Origin: JAWUWD01 sp034112085
GTDB lineage: Bacteria; Bacteroidota; Bacteroidia; Cytophagales; Cyclobacteriaceae
Direction: 5' to 3'
DNA length: 57,740 nucleotides
NCBI GenBank assembly: GCA_034112085.1
Contig: JAWUWD010000069.1
Location: 1 to 57,740 of the forward strand
In this document: positions 17,918 through 26,466 of the stretch, piece after piece
Numbering within the stretch: position 1 is the first letter of the stretch
Layout: every line of letters starts with the position of its first letter
The notes under the pieces: generated by a model
Told to the model about the DNA's origin: nothing
Seen by the model: the letters and a program-made list of their open reading frames with translations, nothing else
Databases searched by the model: none
Position numbers and translations under genes: made by a program

Positions 17918-18949
17918 ATGTCCACACAACAAGATAGCAATAGTAGTGACGAAATCGATTTGAGAGAGTTATTTAAATTCACATCAAAAGGCATTGAAAA
18001 TTTATTCAATAGAATAATAAATCTCTTAGTATCAATAAGAAGAATAACCATACAAAATTTTAAATTATTTATTTCTGTAACTGTTCTTACTCTAACAATT
18101 GTTTCAGCTTATCATTTTCAATTCAGAAAGGAAGTTTTTGGAAGTTCCATGCTAGTCAGCTCTATATACCTTAATGGTAAACTTGTAGAAAACACTGTTA
18201 CCAAGTTGAATTCTTTGGCAGAAGAAGATGACACATTCACCTTGTCAAAGGTATTAGATGTCGATGAAAAAGTCGCTAAACAAATCACTGGATTTGAATT
18301 CGAGCCTTTTGCGGGAGAGAACGAGAAATTGGAGATAGAACTTCTAAAAGAAAAATTAATAACCCTAAAAATAGAAGAAGCTACCATTAATAGCATCTAT
18401 GAAAAAATATCAATAAGAAACCCAAATACGTTCAGAATTACAGCTCTTACAGAGACTAATAATATTATCTACGCTTTAGACACCGCTATCGTAAAATATT
18501 TTCTTCAAAACCCATTCATAAAGAAAAGAATAAAAGTCAATCGAGAAACTTTAATTAAGAGAAAGTCAAAATTGGAAAGTGAACAATTAAAAATTGACAG
18601 CCTTAGAAAAACTATTTTCGATGTTTATCAAAGTCTTGCTAAAGATGAAGGGAGCAAGGGATCTGACAATATCATTCTTGGTGGGCGGCAACAAGTAGCA
18701 AATCCACTCGATGTATTCAAAACAGATTTAAAAATCAATGAAGATCTCCTCGCTATAGATAGACAGTTGTTTCTTAAGAATGAATTTGAAGTCATCGAAG
18801 GGCTCACTCCATTCAGTAAGCCAGTTAATATCTCTTTTCTGCATTTAGTTGCATACGCAATCATTTCAAGCATTGTTTTTTCCTATACCCTACTCATTCT
18901 TATAGGTCTTAATCGGTTCTTTATTGAAAGGGAAGAGCAACTCAATTAA
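17918..18949 (+). CDS. Wzz-like polysaccharide chain-length determinant
   Basis: A 343-residue protein with the two-helix layout of Wzz/PCP proteins: a cytoplasmic N terminus, a transmembrane segment at ~48-66 (LFISVTVLTLTIVSAYHF), a ~240-residue periplasmic domain rich in charged helices, and a second membrane segment at ~307-330. There is no tyrosine-kinase domain. It is divergent from the nucleotide-sugar operon, consistent with control of polymer length for the same polysaccharide. Sequence conservation in this family is weak, so the call rests on topology and context. The stop codon is followed after two codons, in the same frame, by ccmB. Confidence 0.72.
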   Translation: MSTQQDSNSSDEIDLRELFKFTSKGIENLFNRIINLLVSIRRITIQNFKLFISVTVLTLTIVSAYHFQFRKEVFGSSMLVSSIYLNGKLVENTVTKLNSLAEEDDTFTLSKVLDVDEKVAKQITGFEFEPFAGENEKLEIELLKEKLITLKIEEATINSIYEKISIRNPNTFRITALTETNNIIYALDTAIVKYFLQNPFIKKRIKVNRETLIKRKSKLESEQLKIDSLRKTIFDVYQSLAKDEGSKGSDNIILGGRQQVANPLDVFKTDLKINEDLLAIDRQLFLKNEFEVIEGLTPFSKPVNISFLHLVAYAIISSIVFSYTLLILIGLNRFFIEREEQLN

Positions 18950-18955
18950 TCTTTC

Positions 18956-19612
18956 TTGCTCAAGACTCTACTCCAGAAAGAAATTACTTTAGAATGGCGC
19001 CAAAAGGCAGCCATAAATGGCCTACTGCTATACCTGATAAGCACAATATTCGTATGCTATTTGAGTTTTGGACTCAAAAGTAATGTTATAGGTCCCATTT
19101 CGTGGAACGCTCTTTTTTGGATCATCATTTTATTTGCAGCTGTTAACTCTGTAGCTAAGAGTTTCATTGGCCAAGGAGCTGGAAGACAGCTTTACTACTA
19201 CTCCATTGCTTCACCTCAGCATATAATAATCGCAAAGGTAATTTACAACAGTGTTATGTTGGTGATCCTCGCAATGATTGGATTTGCATGCTATAGCCTA
19301 GTTATGGGCTCTCCTGTTACAAATCACATCTTATTTATTCTCAACATAGTCCTTGCTTCTATCGGTTTTTCCACAACCTTAACAATGGTATCTGGCATTG
19401 CTTCCAAAGCAAATAACAGTACTACATTAATGGCTATTCTTAGCTTCCCAATCATCCTTCCAATGCTCATGATGGTTATCAAAATATCCAAGAATGCCAT
19501 TGATGGTTTGGACTGGGGAAGTAGTGTTGATGAACTTCTTACATTAGGTGCAATAAATCTAATTGTAGGTGCAGTAACTTATTTACTATTCCCTTATCTT
19601 TGGAGAAATTAA
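18956..19612 (+). CDS. ccmB: Heme exporter protein CcmB (TTG start)
   Basis: A 218-residue protein with six predicted membrane helices and an N terminus (LLQKEITLEWRQK) typical of CcmB, the membrane partner of the CcmA ATPase in cytochrome c maturation. The only plausible start is TTG at 18956. The frame is closed by the preceding gene's stop six bases upstream, and the next in-frame ATG would remove several membrane helices. No ccmA is present in the window. It is followed after 51 nt by ccmC. Confidence 0.9.
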   Translation: MLKTLLQKEITLEWRQKAAINGLLLYLISTIFVCYLSFGLKSNVIGPISWNALFWIIILFAAVNSVAKSFIGQGAGRQLYYYSIASPQHIIIAKVIYNSVMLVILAMIGFACYSLVMGSPVTNHILFILNIVLASIGFSTTLTMVSGIASKANNSTTLMAILSFPIILPMLMMVIKISKNAIDGLDWGSSVDELLTLGAINLIVGAVTYLLFPYLWRN

Positions 19613-19663
19613 CGGTAGTAGAATTTCTCTCCTACCATCGTAAACATTAAAAAACGCACTCTT

Positions 19664-20326
19664 ATGAAGCGTAATTGGTGGAAATTTGCAGCCGCAATAT
19701 TGCTAATTTATACAGTAATCGGAGGATTCCTATTTGAAGCTCCACGTCTCAACATTCTAAATGAGACTATTAGAGCTTTACACTTCCATGTGCCAATGTG
19801 GTTTGGGATGATTATACTATTGACCGTTTCGGTTGTGTATTCTATCAAACATCTTTCCTCGTCTAACCCAAAGTATGATCTTATTGCTGTGAACTTTGCA
19901 AATGTAGGGATGCTGCTAGGGGTACTAGGAATAACAACCGGAATGATCTGGGCACAATTCACTTGGGGGGAGTGGTGGAGTGGTGATCCTAAACAAAATG
20001 CCGCGGCTATTGGCTTACTCATTTACGCAGCATATTTTGTACTGAGAGGAAGTTTAGAAGATACTCAACAAAAAGCTCGAATAAGCGCAGTTTATAACAT
20101 TTTTGCATTTGCAGCGTTGATTCCGTTACTGTTTGTATTGCCCAGATTGACCGACTCGCTTCATCCCGGAAATGGTGGTAATCCAGGGTTCAATGCTTAT
20201 GATCTTGATAGTAATTTAAGGTTGGTTTTCTACCCTGCAGTGATTGGTTGGACATTAATGGGAGTATGGATCACTAGTCTACTGATCCGAATAAGTGTCA
20301 TTACTGAAAAGCGAAATAATTATTAG
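19664..20326 (+). CDS. ccmC: Heme-handling protein CcmC
   Basis: A 220-residue, six-helix membrane protein with the periplasmic tryptophan-rich heme motif FTWGEWWSGDPKQ (~99-111). Flanking histidines are in LHFHVPMW (~residue 42-45) and SLHPGNGG (~165), as expected for CcmC. It loads heme onto CcmE at the periplasmic face. It lies 3 nt upstream of the CcmD-like gene in a tight ccmBCDEF run. Confidence 0.94.
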   Translation: MKRNWWKFAAAILLIYTVIGGFLFEAPRLNILNETIRALHFHVPMWFGMIILLTVSVVYSIKHLSSSNPKYDLIAVNFANVGMLLGVLGITTGMIWAQFTWGEWWSGDPKQNAAAIGLLIYAAYFVLRGSLEDTQQKARISAVYNIFAFAALIPLLFVLPRLTDSLHPGNGGNPGFNAYDLDSNLRLVFYPAVIGWTLMGVWITSLLIRISVITEKRNNY

Positions 20327-20329
20327 AAT

Positions 20330-20572
20330 ATGAAAAAAATATTATACTGCTTCTTTTTCTTCATAAGCCTGACTGCTTCTGCTCAGGATAAAATTCCGAT
20401 CTCAGATACGGATTATAATAATAATGAAGTGGAGATGGCTGACACCATGCGAAGTGAAGGTAAAATATATGTGGTGGTCGCAGTAGTTCTCATTATTTTA
20501 TTAGGGCTTATAGGGTATACTACTCACATAGATCGGAAACTATCAAGACTCGAAAAAGGAGAAGATAATTAA
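20330..20572 (+). CDS. CcmD-like small membrane protein
   Basis: An 80-residue protein with an N-terminal signal-like segment ending ASAQ, then SEGKIYVVVAVVLIILLGLI as a single membrane helix, then a basic tail (HIDRKLSRLEK). Size, topology and place between ccmC and ccmE match CcmD, which helps release holo-CcmE from CcmC in the Proteobacterial system. The N-terminal extra segment is a difference from short Proteobacterial CcmD. Confidence 0.8.
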   Translation: MKKILYCFFFFISLTASAQDKIPISDTDYNNNEVEMADTMRSEGKIYVVVAVVLIILLGLIGYTTHIDRKLSRLEKGEDN

Positions 20573-20582
20573 TATTGAAAAT

Positions 20583-20990
20583 ATGAAGAAGTCACACATT
20601 CTCGCCATCGGTATTATAGCAATAGCAGTTACCATAATGATCTCTACTGCAGGGGACAGTAGCTCATATGTTACTTTCAAGGAAGCAAAAAACATCTCTG
20701 AGGATAACAATTCAACAAAAGTTCATGTAGTAGGTACTTTGCGAAAGGATGCTAAAGGACATGCTCAAGAGATTTACCCAAGTCCAGATAGATTGTCTTT
20801 CTCTTTTGTGATGATTGATGAGAATCAAATGGCGCAAGAGGTTTATTACAATGAACCAATGCCTGCAGATTTTCAAAGATCAGAGCAAGTTGTCATTATT
20901 GGCTCATACAAAAAAGACCTTTTTGTAGCAGATAAAATATTGTTAAAATGCCCTTCCAAATATCAAGAGGAAGAGATAAAAGCTAGCTGA
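20583..20990 (+). CDS. ccmE: Heme chaperone CcmE, CxxxY variant
   Basis: A 135-residue protein with an N-terminal membrane anchor (~5-22) and the CcmE OB fold (HVVGTLRKD, FVMIDENQMAQEVYYNEPMP, VVIIGSY, FVADKILLKCPSKYQEE). In classical CcmE the heme is held by a histidine in HxxxY. Here the same position, after LLK, is C123 with Y127 four residues on (CPSKY). This CxxxY form is known from archaea and some sulfate reducers and defines the so-called system I*. Together with the absence of ccmG/ccmH genes nearby it suggests that variant of the pathway. Confidence 0.92.
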   Translation: MKKSHILAIGIIAIAVTIMISTAGDSSSYVTFKEAKNISEDNNSTKVHVVGTLRKDAKGHAQEIYPSPDRLSFSFVMIDENQMAQEVYYNEPMPADFQRSEQVVIIGSYKKDLFVADKILLKCPSKYQEEEIKAS

Positions 20991-21003
20991 TAGCCTCCTA
21001 TTT

Positions 21004-23520
21004 ATGATCCATACTTTTATTGGTGACCTTGGTCACGTATTTGTAATCTTAAGTTTTGTCAGTGCGCTTATTGCTGCATTTTCCTACTTCAAGGCAAGCT
21101 CATCTACTGACTTTTCTTTGGAAAAACAATGGAAAATAAATGGTCGGACAGCTTTTAGTATTCATACTATTTCCATTTTAGGGATAGTGCTCTGCCTGTT
21201 TTCTATCATCTACAATCATTATTTTGAGTATCACTACGCTTGGAGTCATTCTTCTACTAAACTTCCTACACATTATATGATCTCATGTTTTTGGGAAGGA
21301 CAAGAAGGAAGTTTTTTATTGTGGCTATTCTGGCATGCTATTCTGGGTATGGTCTTAATATTCACCAGTCGCCAGTGGGAAAACAAAGTCATGACTATTG
21401 TGTCATTAGTTCAAGCATTCTTAGCCTCTATGATTCTTGGAGTCGTGATTCCTCTCGTCAATTTCAAAATAGGTAGTACGCCATTTATATTATTGAGGGA
21501 TGCTCTAGATGCACCCATCTTCACAATGCAGCCAAACTTCATCCCAGAAGATGGAAACGGCCTCAATCCGCTTTTGCAAAACTACTGGATGGTAATCCAC
21601 CCTCCCGTACTGTTTTTAGGATTTGCTAGTACGCTTGTCCCTTTCGCCTTCTGTCTTGCAGGACTCTGGGCAGGCAAATACAAGGAATGGATCAAGCCAA
21701 CCTTGCCATGGACATTATTCTCAGCAGCTATACTCGGACTGGGTATTTTGATGGGAGGATATTGGGCATATGAGACGCTCAACTTTGGCGGATATTGGAA
21801 CTGGGATCCAGTGGAAAATGCGGTTTATGTGCCTTGGATCATTCTAGTATCATCGATTCATGCGATGATCATCTATAGCAATAGCAAAGCAGCTCTAAAA
21901 ACCTCTATTATTCTGGTCATCTCTACATTCATACTTATCCTATACGCAACTTTTTTGACAAGAAGTGGCATATTAGGTAATGCGTCTGTTCATTCTTTCA
22001 CTGATTTAGGCCTTTCTGGACAATTGCTGATTTATCTACTATTCTTCACACTAATAGCTGCAATAATCGCTAAAGTCAGATGGAAACACATTCCTACTAC
22101 TGATAAAGAAGCTTCTACCTATTCTCGAGAATTCTGGGTATTCATAGGTATTACAATTCTTTGTCTGATGGGTTTTCAAGTACTTTTACCTACCTCTATC
22201 CCGGTCTATAATGCACTAGTAGAGTCATTCGGATTTGTGTCCAATGTCGCCCCGCCAGCTGATCAAATTGGCTTCTATACCAAGTTTCAATTGTGGTTTG
22301 CAATAGCTATTGCTTTGCTATCTGGTACAGCACAGTTTTTCTGGTGGAAGAAAATGGATAAAGTCACTTTAATCAATAGCCTAAAAACACCCATTATATT
22401 AACACTCCTACTCACAGCTCTTATTATCGCCTTCACGGGAATTAGTAATCCGGCTTATATGCTACTGTTGATCTGTAGTATTTACTCGATTGTTGCTAAT
22501 GGCAGCATTCTTATAAAGACACTCAAAATCAATCCGAAATTGTCTGGTGGTTCGATTGCACATATCGGGGTTGCTTTGATGCTGATTGGCATACTTGCTT
22601 CATCAGGGTACTCCAAAGTGGTTTCTCTTAACAATACTGGTTTGCTCATTTCCAAAGAGGCAGATGCAGAATTCAATAATGAAAACTTACTACTATTCCT
22701 CAATGAGCCAAGAACTATGGCTGGATATGACATAACCTATCGAGGTGACTTTATAGAGGATCGTGAGTATGGCATTTTTATTAATAAGAATGACTTTCAT
22801 ACGACCAATGATGAGTATGAAGTAGTTTCAAAAACAAACATATCAAAAGAAGGATTTGACTACTATCAAGAATATGACACCATCGAAATCGTACCAGAGA
22901 ATACGTATTATAAGATCGAGTATTTAGATAGTGATAGTAATCTATTCACACTTTATCCTAGGGCTCAAGTCAACGAAGCGATGGGACTTTTGGCTTCCCC
23001 AGACATAAAAAGAAGTTTAGGTAAAGATCTCTACACGCATGTTTCATCCATCCCTAACCCAGACGAAGAAAAAGAATGGACAGAAATGGAGGAGACAGAA
23101 GTCGGTGTAAATACTAACTTCTTTGTCAATGACTATGTAGCCACATTGATAAATATGGATCGTGTAAAACAAGTAGAAGGTGTGGAACTGAGTCCAGAAG
23201 ATGTCGCAGTAAAAGCTACTATAAAAGTACAAGGAGAAACCAGAGACTATTTTATTCAGCCAATTTTCTTGATTAAAAATGGCCTAGTTGGTAGAATTCC
23301 AGATGAAATTCCTGATCTAGGATTGAAGATTACAGTAATCAATATTCATCCTGAAAAAGGCACCTTATCATTAGGTTATAATACTACACAGAAAAGCTGG
23401 ATAGTGATGAAAGCCTTAGAAAAGCCATTGATCAATGTACTTTGGATAGGTACTTTAATATTAATGTTTGGCTTTTCGATTGCTATCTACAGGAGGTATA
23501 GTGAATTTAAAAGAGCATAG
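21004..23520 (+). CDS. ccmF: Cytochrome c heme lyase subunit CcmF
   Basis: An 838-residue polytopic protein. The signature tryptophan-rich motif GGYWNWDPVENAVYVPW lies near residues 260-276, and conserved histidine segments include MVIHPPVLFLG (~198-208) and the earlier YHYAWSHSS. There are about 14-15 membrane helices and a large extracytoplasmic insertion (~575-800) before the last helix. The final step of c-type cytochrome maturation, attaching heme from CcmE to the apocytochrome CxxCH, is the expected role. It is longer than Proteobacterial CcmF (~650). It ends the ccm run. Confidence 0.93.
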   Translation: MIHTFIGDLGHVFVILSFVSALIAAFSYFKASSSTDFSLEKQWKINGRTAFSIHTISILGIVLCLFSIIYNHYFEYHYAWSHSSTKLPTHYMISCFWEGQEGSFLLWLFWHAILGMVLIFTSRQWENKVMTIVSLVQAFLASMILGVVIPLVNFKIGSTPFILLRDALDAPIFTMQPNFIPEDGNGLNPLLQNYWMVIHPPVLFLGFASTLVPFAFCLAGLWAGKYKEWIKPTLPWTLFSAAILGLGILMGGYWAYETLNFGGYWNWDPVENAVYVPWIILVSSIHAMIIYSNSKAALKTSIILVISTFILILYATFLTRSGILGNASVHSFTDLGLSGQLLIYLLFFTLIAAIIAKVRWKHIPTTDKEASTYSREFWVFIGITILCLMGFQVLLPTSIPVYNALVESFGFVSNVAPPADQIGFYTKFQLWFAIAIALLSGTAQFFWWKKMDKVTLINSLKTPIILTLLLTALIIAFTGISNPAYMLLLICSIYSIVANGSILIKTLKINPKLSGGSIAHIGVALMLIGILASSGYSKVVSLNNTGLLISKEADAEFNNENLLLFLNEPRTMAGYDITYRGDFIEDREYGIFINKNDFHTTNDEYEVVSKTNISKEGFDYYQEYDTIEIVPENTYYKIEYLDSDSNLFTLYPRAQVNEAMGLLASPDIKRSLGKDLYTHVSSIPNPDEEKEWTEMEETEVGVNTNFFVNDYVATLINMDRVKQVEGVELSPEDVAVKATIKVQGETRDYFIQPIFLIKNGLVGRIPDEIPDLGLKITVINIHPEKGTLSLGYNTTQKSWIVMKALEKPLINVLWIGTLILMFGFSIAIYRRYSEFKRA

Positions 23521-23582
23521 GTCATTTGAATTTAATTCATAGGCTCTTATATTATGTTAGATCTATCAAAATATAAGGTCCA

Positions 23583-24482
23583 ATGAAAAATTTCAACACT
23601 CTTTTTGTGATTATCCTGACAGCAGCAAGTTGCCAAGCACAACCTCAGTCAGAGGTTCCTACTGCTGCCTCTTCTAATAGCTTCAATGAATACTGGTACT
23701 CTGGAAAAGCAGAGATTGCTTCGTATGATCTAGAGCAATCCAGGTATGGAGAAGTTCATCAGGGGCATGCTGTATTGATATTTGTCACTGAAGACTTCTC
23801 AAAATCTAAGCAAGTCAAGTTGGACAACCCACAAAGATCCCTCAAGGATAAAGTTGGTGTGCTGAAACTCAATTTCACTAAAAAATTTAATACTGGAATT
23901 TATCCGTACTCGATGATGCAGTCAACATTCACTCCTATTGATCGAAGTGGTTATCCAAATAGCCTGAAAACGACCATGAGTTCCCAAGAATGGTGTGGGC
24001 ATACTTTTACCCAGCTTAACTTAAAAGACGACAATTATGATGTCAAGACTTACTCCTACTTCGAGCAAGAAGGTGATAAACAACTAGCTGTAAACAAGAC
24101 ACTTCTCGAAGATGAAATTTGGAACCTGATAAGGCTTAACTACAAAAACCTTCCTGTCGGAAGTATTGAAATTATTCCAGGAATTTTTCATTCAAGATTA
24201 TTACATAAGCCTTTGCAGAGCGCCACAGCCAATGCATCAATAGAGGAAGAGGACGGGAAGATCACCTACCTACTAGATTACAAAAAGGATAAAAGATCAC
24301 TAAGTATCACCTTTGATAAATCATTCCCAAATAAGATTCTCTCTTGGAAAGAAACCACAAAAGGACTGGGCGGAAAGGTCTTAACTACAAAAGCCACTTT
24401 GAAAAAGACTCTTCACAAAGATTATTGGAATAAGAATAATAAAAAGGACACATATCTCAGAGATTCTTTGGGGCTTGAATAG
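23583..24482 (+). CDS. Exported protein of unknown function
   Basis: A 299-residue protein with an N-terminal signal. TAASCQA around residue 17 could be a loose lipobox with Cys18, so it may be a lipoprotein. The body contains YWYSGKAEIASYDL and a TMSSQEWCGHTF segment and looks largely beta. Proteins of this form recur in Bacteroidota and are sometimes labelled septum formation inhibitor Maf; nothing here resembles the true Maf nucleotide pyrophosphatase. It lies 62 nt after ccmF and could be cotranscribed with it. Function unknown. Confidence 0.7.
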   Translation: MKNFNTLFVIILTAASCQAQPQSEVPTAASSNSFNEYWYSGKAEIASYDLEQSRYGEVHQGHAVLIFVTEDFSKSKQVKLDNPQRSLKDKVGVLKLNFTKKFNTGIYPYSMMQSTFTPIDRSGYPNSLKTTMSSQEWCGHTFTQLNLKDDNYDVKTYSYFEQEGDKQLAVNKTLLEDEIWNLIRLNYKNLPVGSIEIIPGIFHSRLLHKPLQSATANASIEEEDGKITYLLDYKKDKRSLSITFDKSFPNKILSWKETTKGLGGKVLTTKATLKKTLHKDYWNKNNKKDTYLRDSLGLE

Positions 24483-24539
24483 TATGTTGAGATTGCATTA
24501 GTGCTTTTGACGACTTAGCAAGTATTTGTATATTCCGGA

Positions 24540-25685
24540 ATGATCACTTCCCAAAAACACCTCTTTTCTTTACCTCAGGATAATACTTATCTCAACTGTG
24601 CCTACATGTCTCCGATGCTAAAGTCAGTTGAGCAGGTAGGCCAAGAGGCTATTATGATGAAACGTGCTCCTCACCAGATCACGGTGGAAGATTTTTTCAA
24701 TGATGGAGAAAAATTACGGGAAGCTTTTGCAAAACTCATTAACACAACAGATCCTAAGCGGATTGTATCTATTCCTTCAGTCTCCTACGGTATAGCTACA
24801 GTTGTCAATAATGTTCCATTAGAAAAAGGTGATGAAATCATAGTAGCAGATGAACAATTCCCCAGTAACTACTACGCCTGGGAAAAGGCCGCAAATAAGT
24901 CTGGGGCTATACTAAAAACTGTTGCACCACCAGTTGCACTTGATCACAGGTCAAAGCAATGGAATGAAAACATCCTGAATGCCATATCTTCCAAGACTAA
25001 AGTAGTCGCCATAGCTCACGTACATTGGGCGGATGGGACGCTCTTTGATTTGATTGCTATAAGAAAAGCAACTAAAGCCGTTGGAGCATTACTCATTATC
25101 GATGGCACGCAGTCGGTAGGTGCATTGCCTTTTGATGTACAAGAGATCCAACCAGATGCATTGATTTGCGCAGGATACAAATGGCTTATGGGACCCTACG
25201 CGATAGGGTTGGCTTATTATGGGGAATATTTTGATGATGGAAATCCAATCGAAGAGAACTGGATCAACCGAAAAGAAAGTCAGAATTTTGCAAATTTAGT
25301 GAACTACGAATCTGAATATCAACCAGGTGCATTGCGCTATGGTGTAGGTGAGCAGAGCAATTTCATACTGGTACCAATGATGATAGAAGCCATCAACCAA
25401 CTTAATAAATGGAAGCCTAAAAATATTCAGGAGTATTGCCAAAATATCAGTGCAGAAGCAATTAGTTCGTTGCGTAATGCTGGTTTCCATATTGAAGCCG
25501 AAGATTACCGCAGTAAGCACTTGTTCGGTATTAGAACGCCTCCAAACATCGATATTGAAGTGATAAATCAAAAATTGAAAGCTGCTGAAATATATGTTTC
25601 CATTAGAGGAAATGCCATTAGAGTCGCTCCCCATCTTTATAACGATTCCAGTGATTTTGATAAGCTATTAGAAGTTTTACATTAA
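24540..25685 (+). CDS. Class V aminotransferase family PLP enzyme
   Basis: A 381-residue fold-type I enzyme. The PLP-binding lysine is K214 in CAGYKWLMGPYAIG, preceded by DGTQSVGALPFDVQEI, whose aspartate and glutamine contact the cofactor. It resembles cysteine desulfurases in order and size but lacks an evident catalytic cysteine loop before the C terminus. It is therefore better called a general class V enzyme (desulfurase-like, isopenicillin-epimerase-like or kynureninase-like) than SufS. Monocistronic appearance. Confidence 0.85.
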   Translation: MITSQKHLFSLPQDNTYLNCAYMSPMLKSVEQVGQEAIMMKRAPHQITVEDFFNDGEKLREAFAKLINTTDPKRIVSIPSVSYGIATVVNNVPLEKGDEIIVADEQFPSNYYAWEKAANKSGAILKTVAPPVALDHRSKQWNENILNAISSKTKVVAIAHVHWADGTLFDLIAIRKATKAVGALLIIDGTQSVGALPFDVQEIQPDALICAGYKWLMGPYAIGLAYYGEYFDDGNPIEENWINRKESQNFANLVNYESEYQPGALRYGVGEQSNFILVPMMIEAINQLNKWKPKNIQEYCQNISAEAISSLRNAGFHIEAEDYRSKHLFGIRTPPNIDIEVINQKLKAAEIYVSIRGNAIRVAPHLYNDSSDFDKLLEVLH

Positions 25686-25781
25686 TCAAATTTGATATGG
25701 TATCGTTCAATAAAATATACTCGATACTAATGAACATATTACTCTAAGCAGAGTTAATATAAATGACTAAAATTAATTATT

Positions 25782-26462
25782 ATGGCCACTACAAAATTGC
25801 CCAAAAAGAAAACAACTGCTTCAAAAGCCAGTAGCACAAAAACAACAATTCTTAAAAAGTACAAAGAATATGTATTAACTCATGGAGCTGAGCCGAGGTC
25901 AGTATTTACTTTTGCTCATGAACTAGAAATTTCTGAATCAGAATTCTACCAACACTACAGTTCATTCGAAGTAATTCAGTCTTCCATATGGGAACAATTT
26001 ATTGATGACACCATTGCCGGCATCAAGAAAAACCAGCCTTATGATGAGTACAGCAATCGAGAACGCTTATTGGCATTCTACTACACCTTGGTGGAGAGAT
26101 TGAAGCAAGATCGTAGTGTTGTAAAGTACACAGTTCAAGGAAAGCTTAAAAAGCCAGAATTAAACCCACCATTTTTAAAGAAATTTAAAAGTCAGTTCTT
26201 CGAATTTGCAGAGATGTTAATAAGTGATGCTTATGAAAAAGAAGAAATCATTCAAAGGCCATTACTCTCTGATCGCTATAAGGATGGCATGTGGTTGCAG
26301 CTCGTATTCATTGTCGGATTCTGGCTAAAAGATGAGAGCGAAGCTTTTGAAAAAACTGATGGTGCCATTGAAAAATCTGTAAATCTTTCATTTGAACTGA
26401 TGGGCAGTGGCCCATTAGACCTTATGATTGACTTTGGAAAATTCCTCTATCAAAACAAATAG
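25782..26462 (+). CDS. TetR-like regulator paired with AarF kinase
   Basis: A 226-residue protein with a lysine-rich N terminus and a TetR-type helix-turn-helix (VFTFAHELEISESEFYQHYSS, split here as ELEISESEFYQHYSSF, ~48-65). A long helical ligand-binding domain follows. Only 4 nt separate it from the AarF-family gene, so the two are cotranscribed. This TetR-AarF pairing appears repeatedly in Bacteroidota. The ligand is unknown. Confidence 0.82.
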   Translation: MATTKLPKKKTTASKASSTKTTILKKYKEYVLTHGAEPRSVFTFAHELEISESEFYQHYSSFEVIQSSIWEQFIDDTIAGIKKNQPYDEYSNRERLLAFYYTLVERLKQDRSVVKYTVQGKLKKPELNPPFLKKFKSQFFEFAEMLISDAYEKEEIIQRPLLSDRYKDGMWLQLVFIVGFWLKDESEAFEKTDGAIEKSVNLSFELMGSGPLDLMIDFGKFLYQNK

Positions 26463-26466
26463 GTCA

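Noticed and set aside
19613..19663. Weak ggtag/ctacc inverted repeat between ccmB and ccmC as a terminator or riboswitch
   Set aside because: The stem is only five base pairs with a long loop, inside an operon.
23583..24482. Calling the exported protein after ccmF a Maf nucleotide pyrophosphatase
   Set aside because: It has a signal peptide, is far longer than Maf and lacks Maf motifs; the name appears to be a carried-over label.
24540..25685. Naming the class V aminotransferase sufS/iscS
   Set aside because: No catalytic cysteine loop is evident and no suf or isc genes are adjacent.
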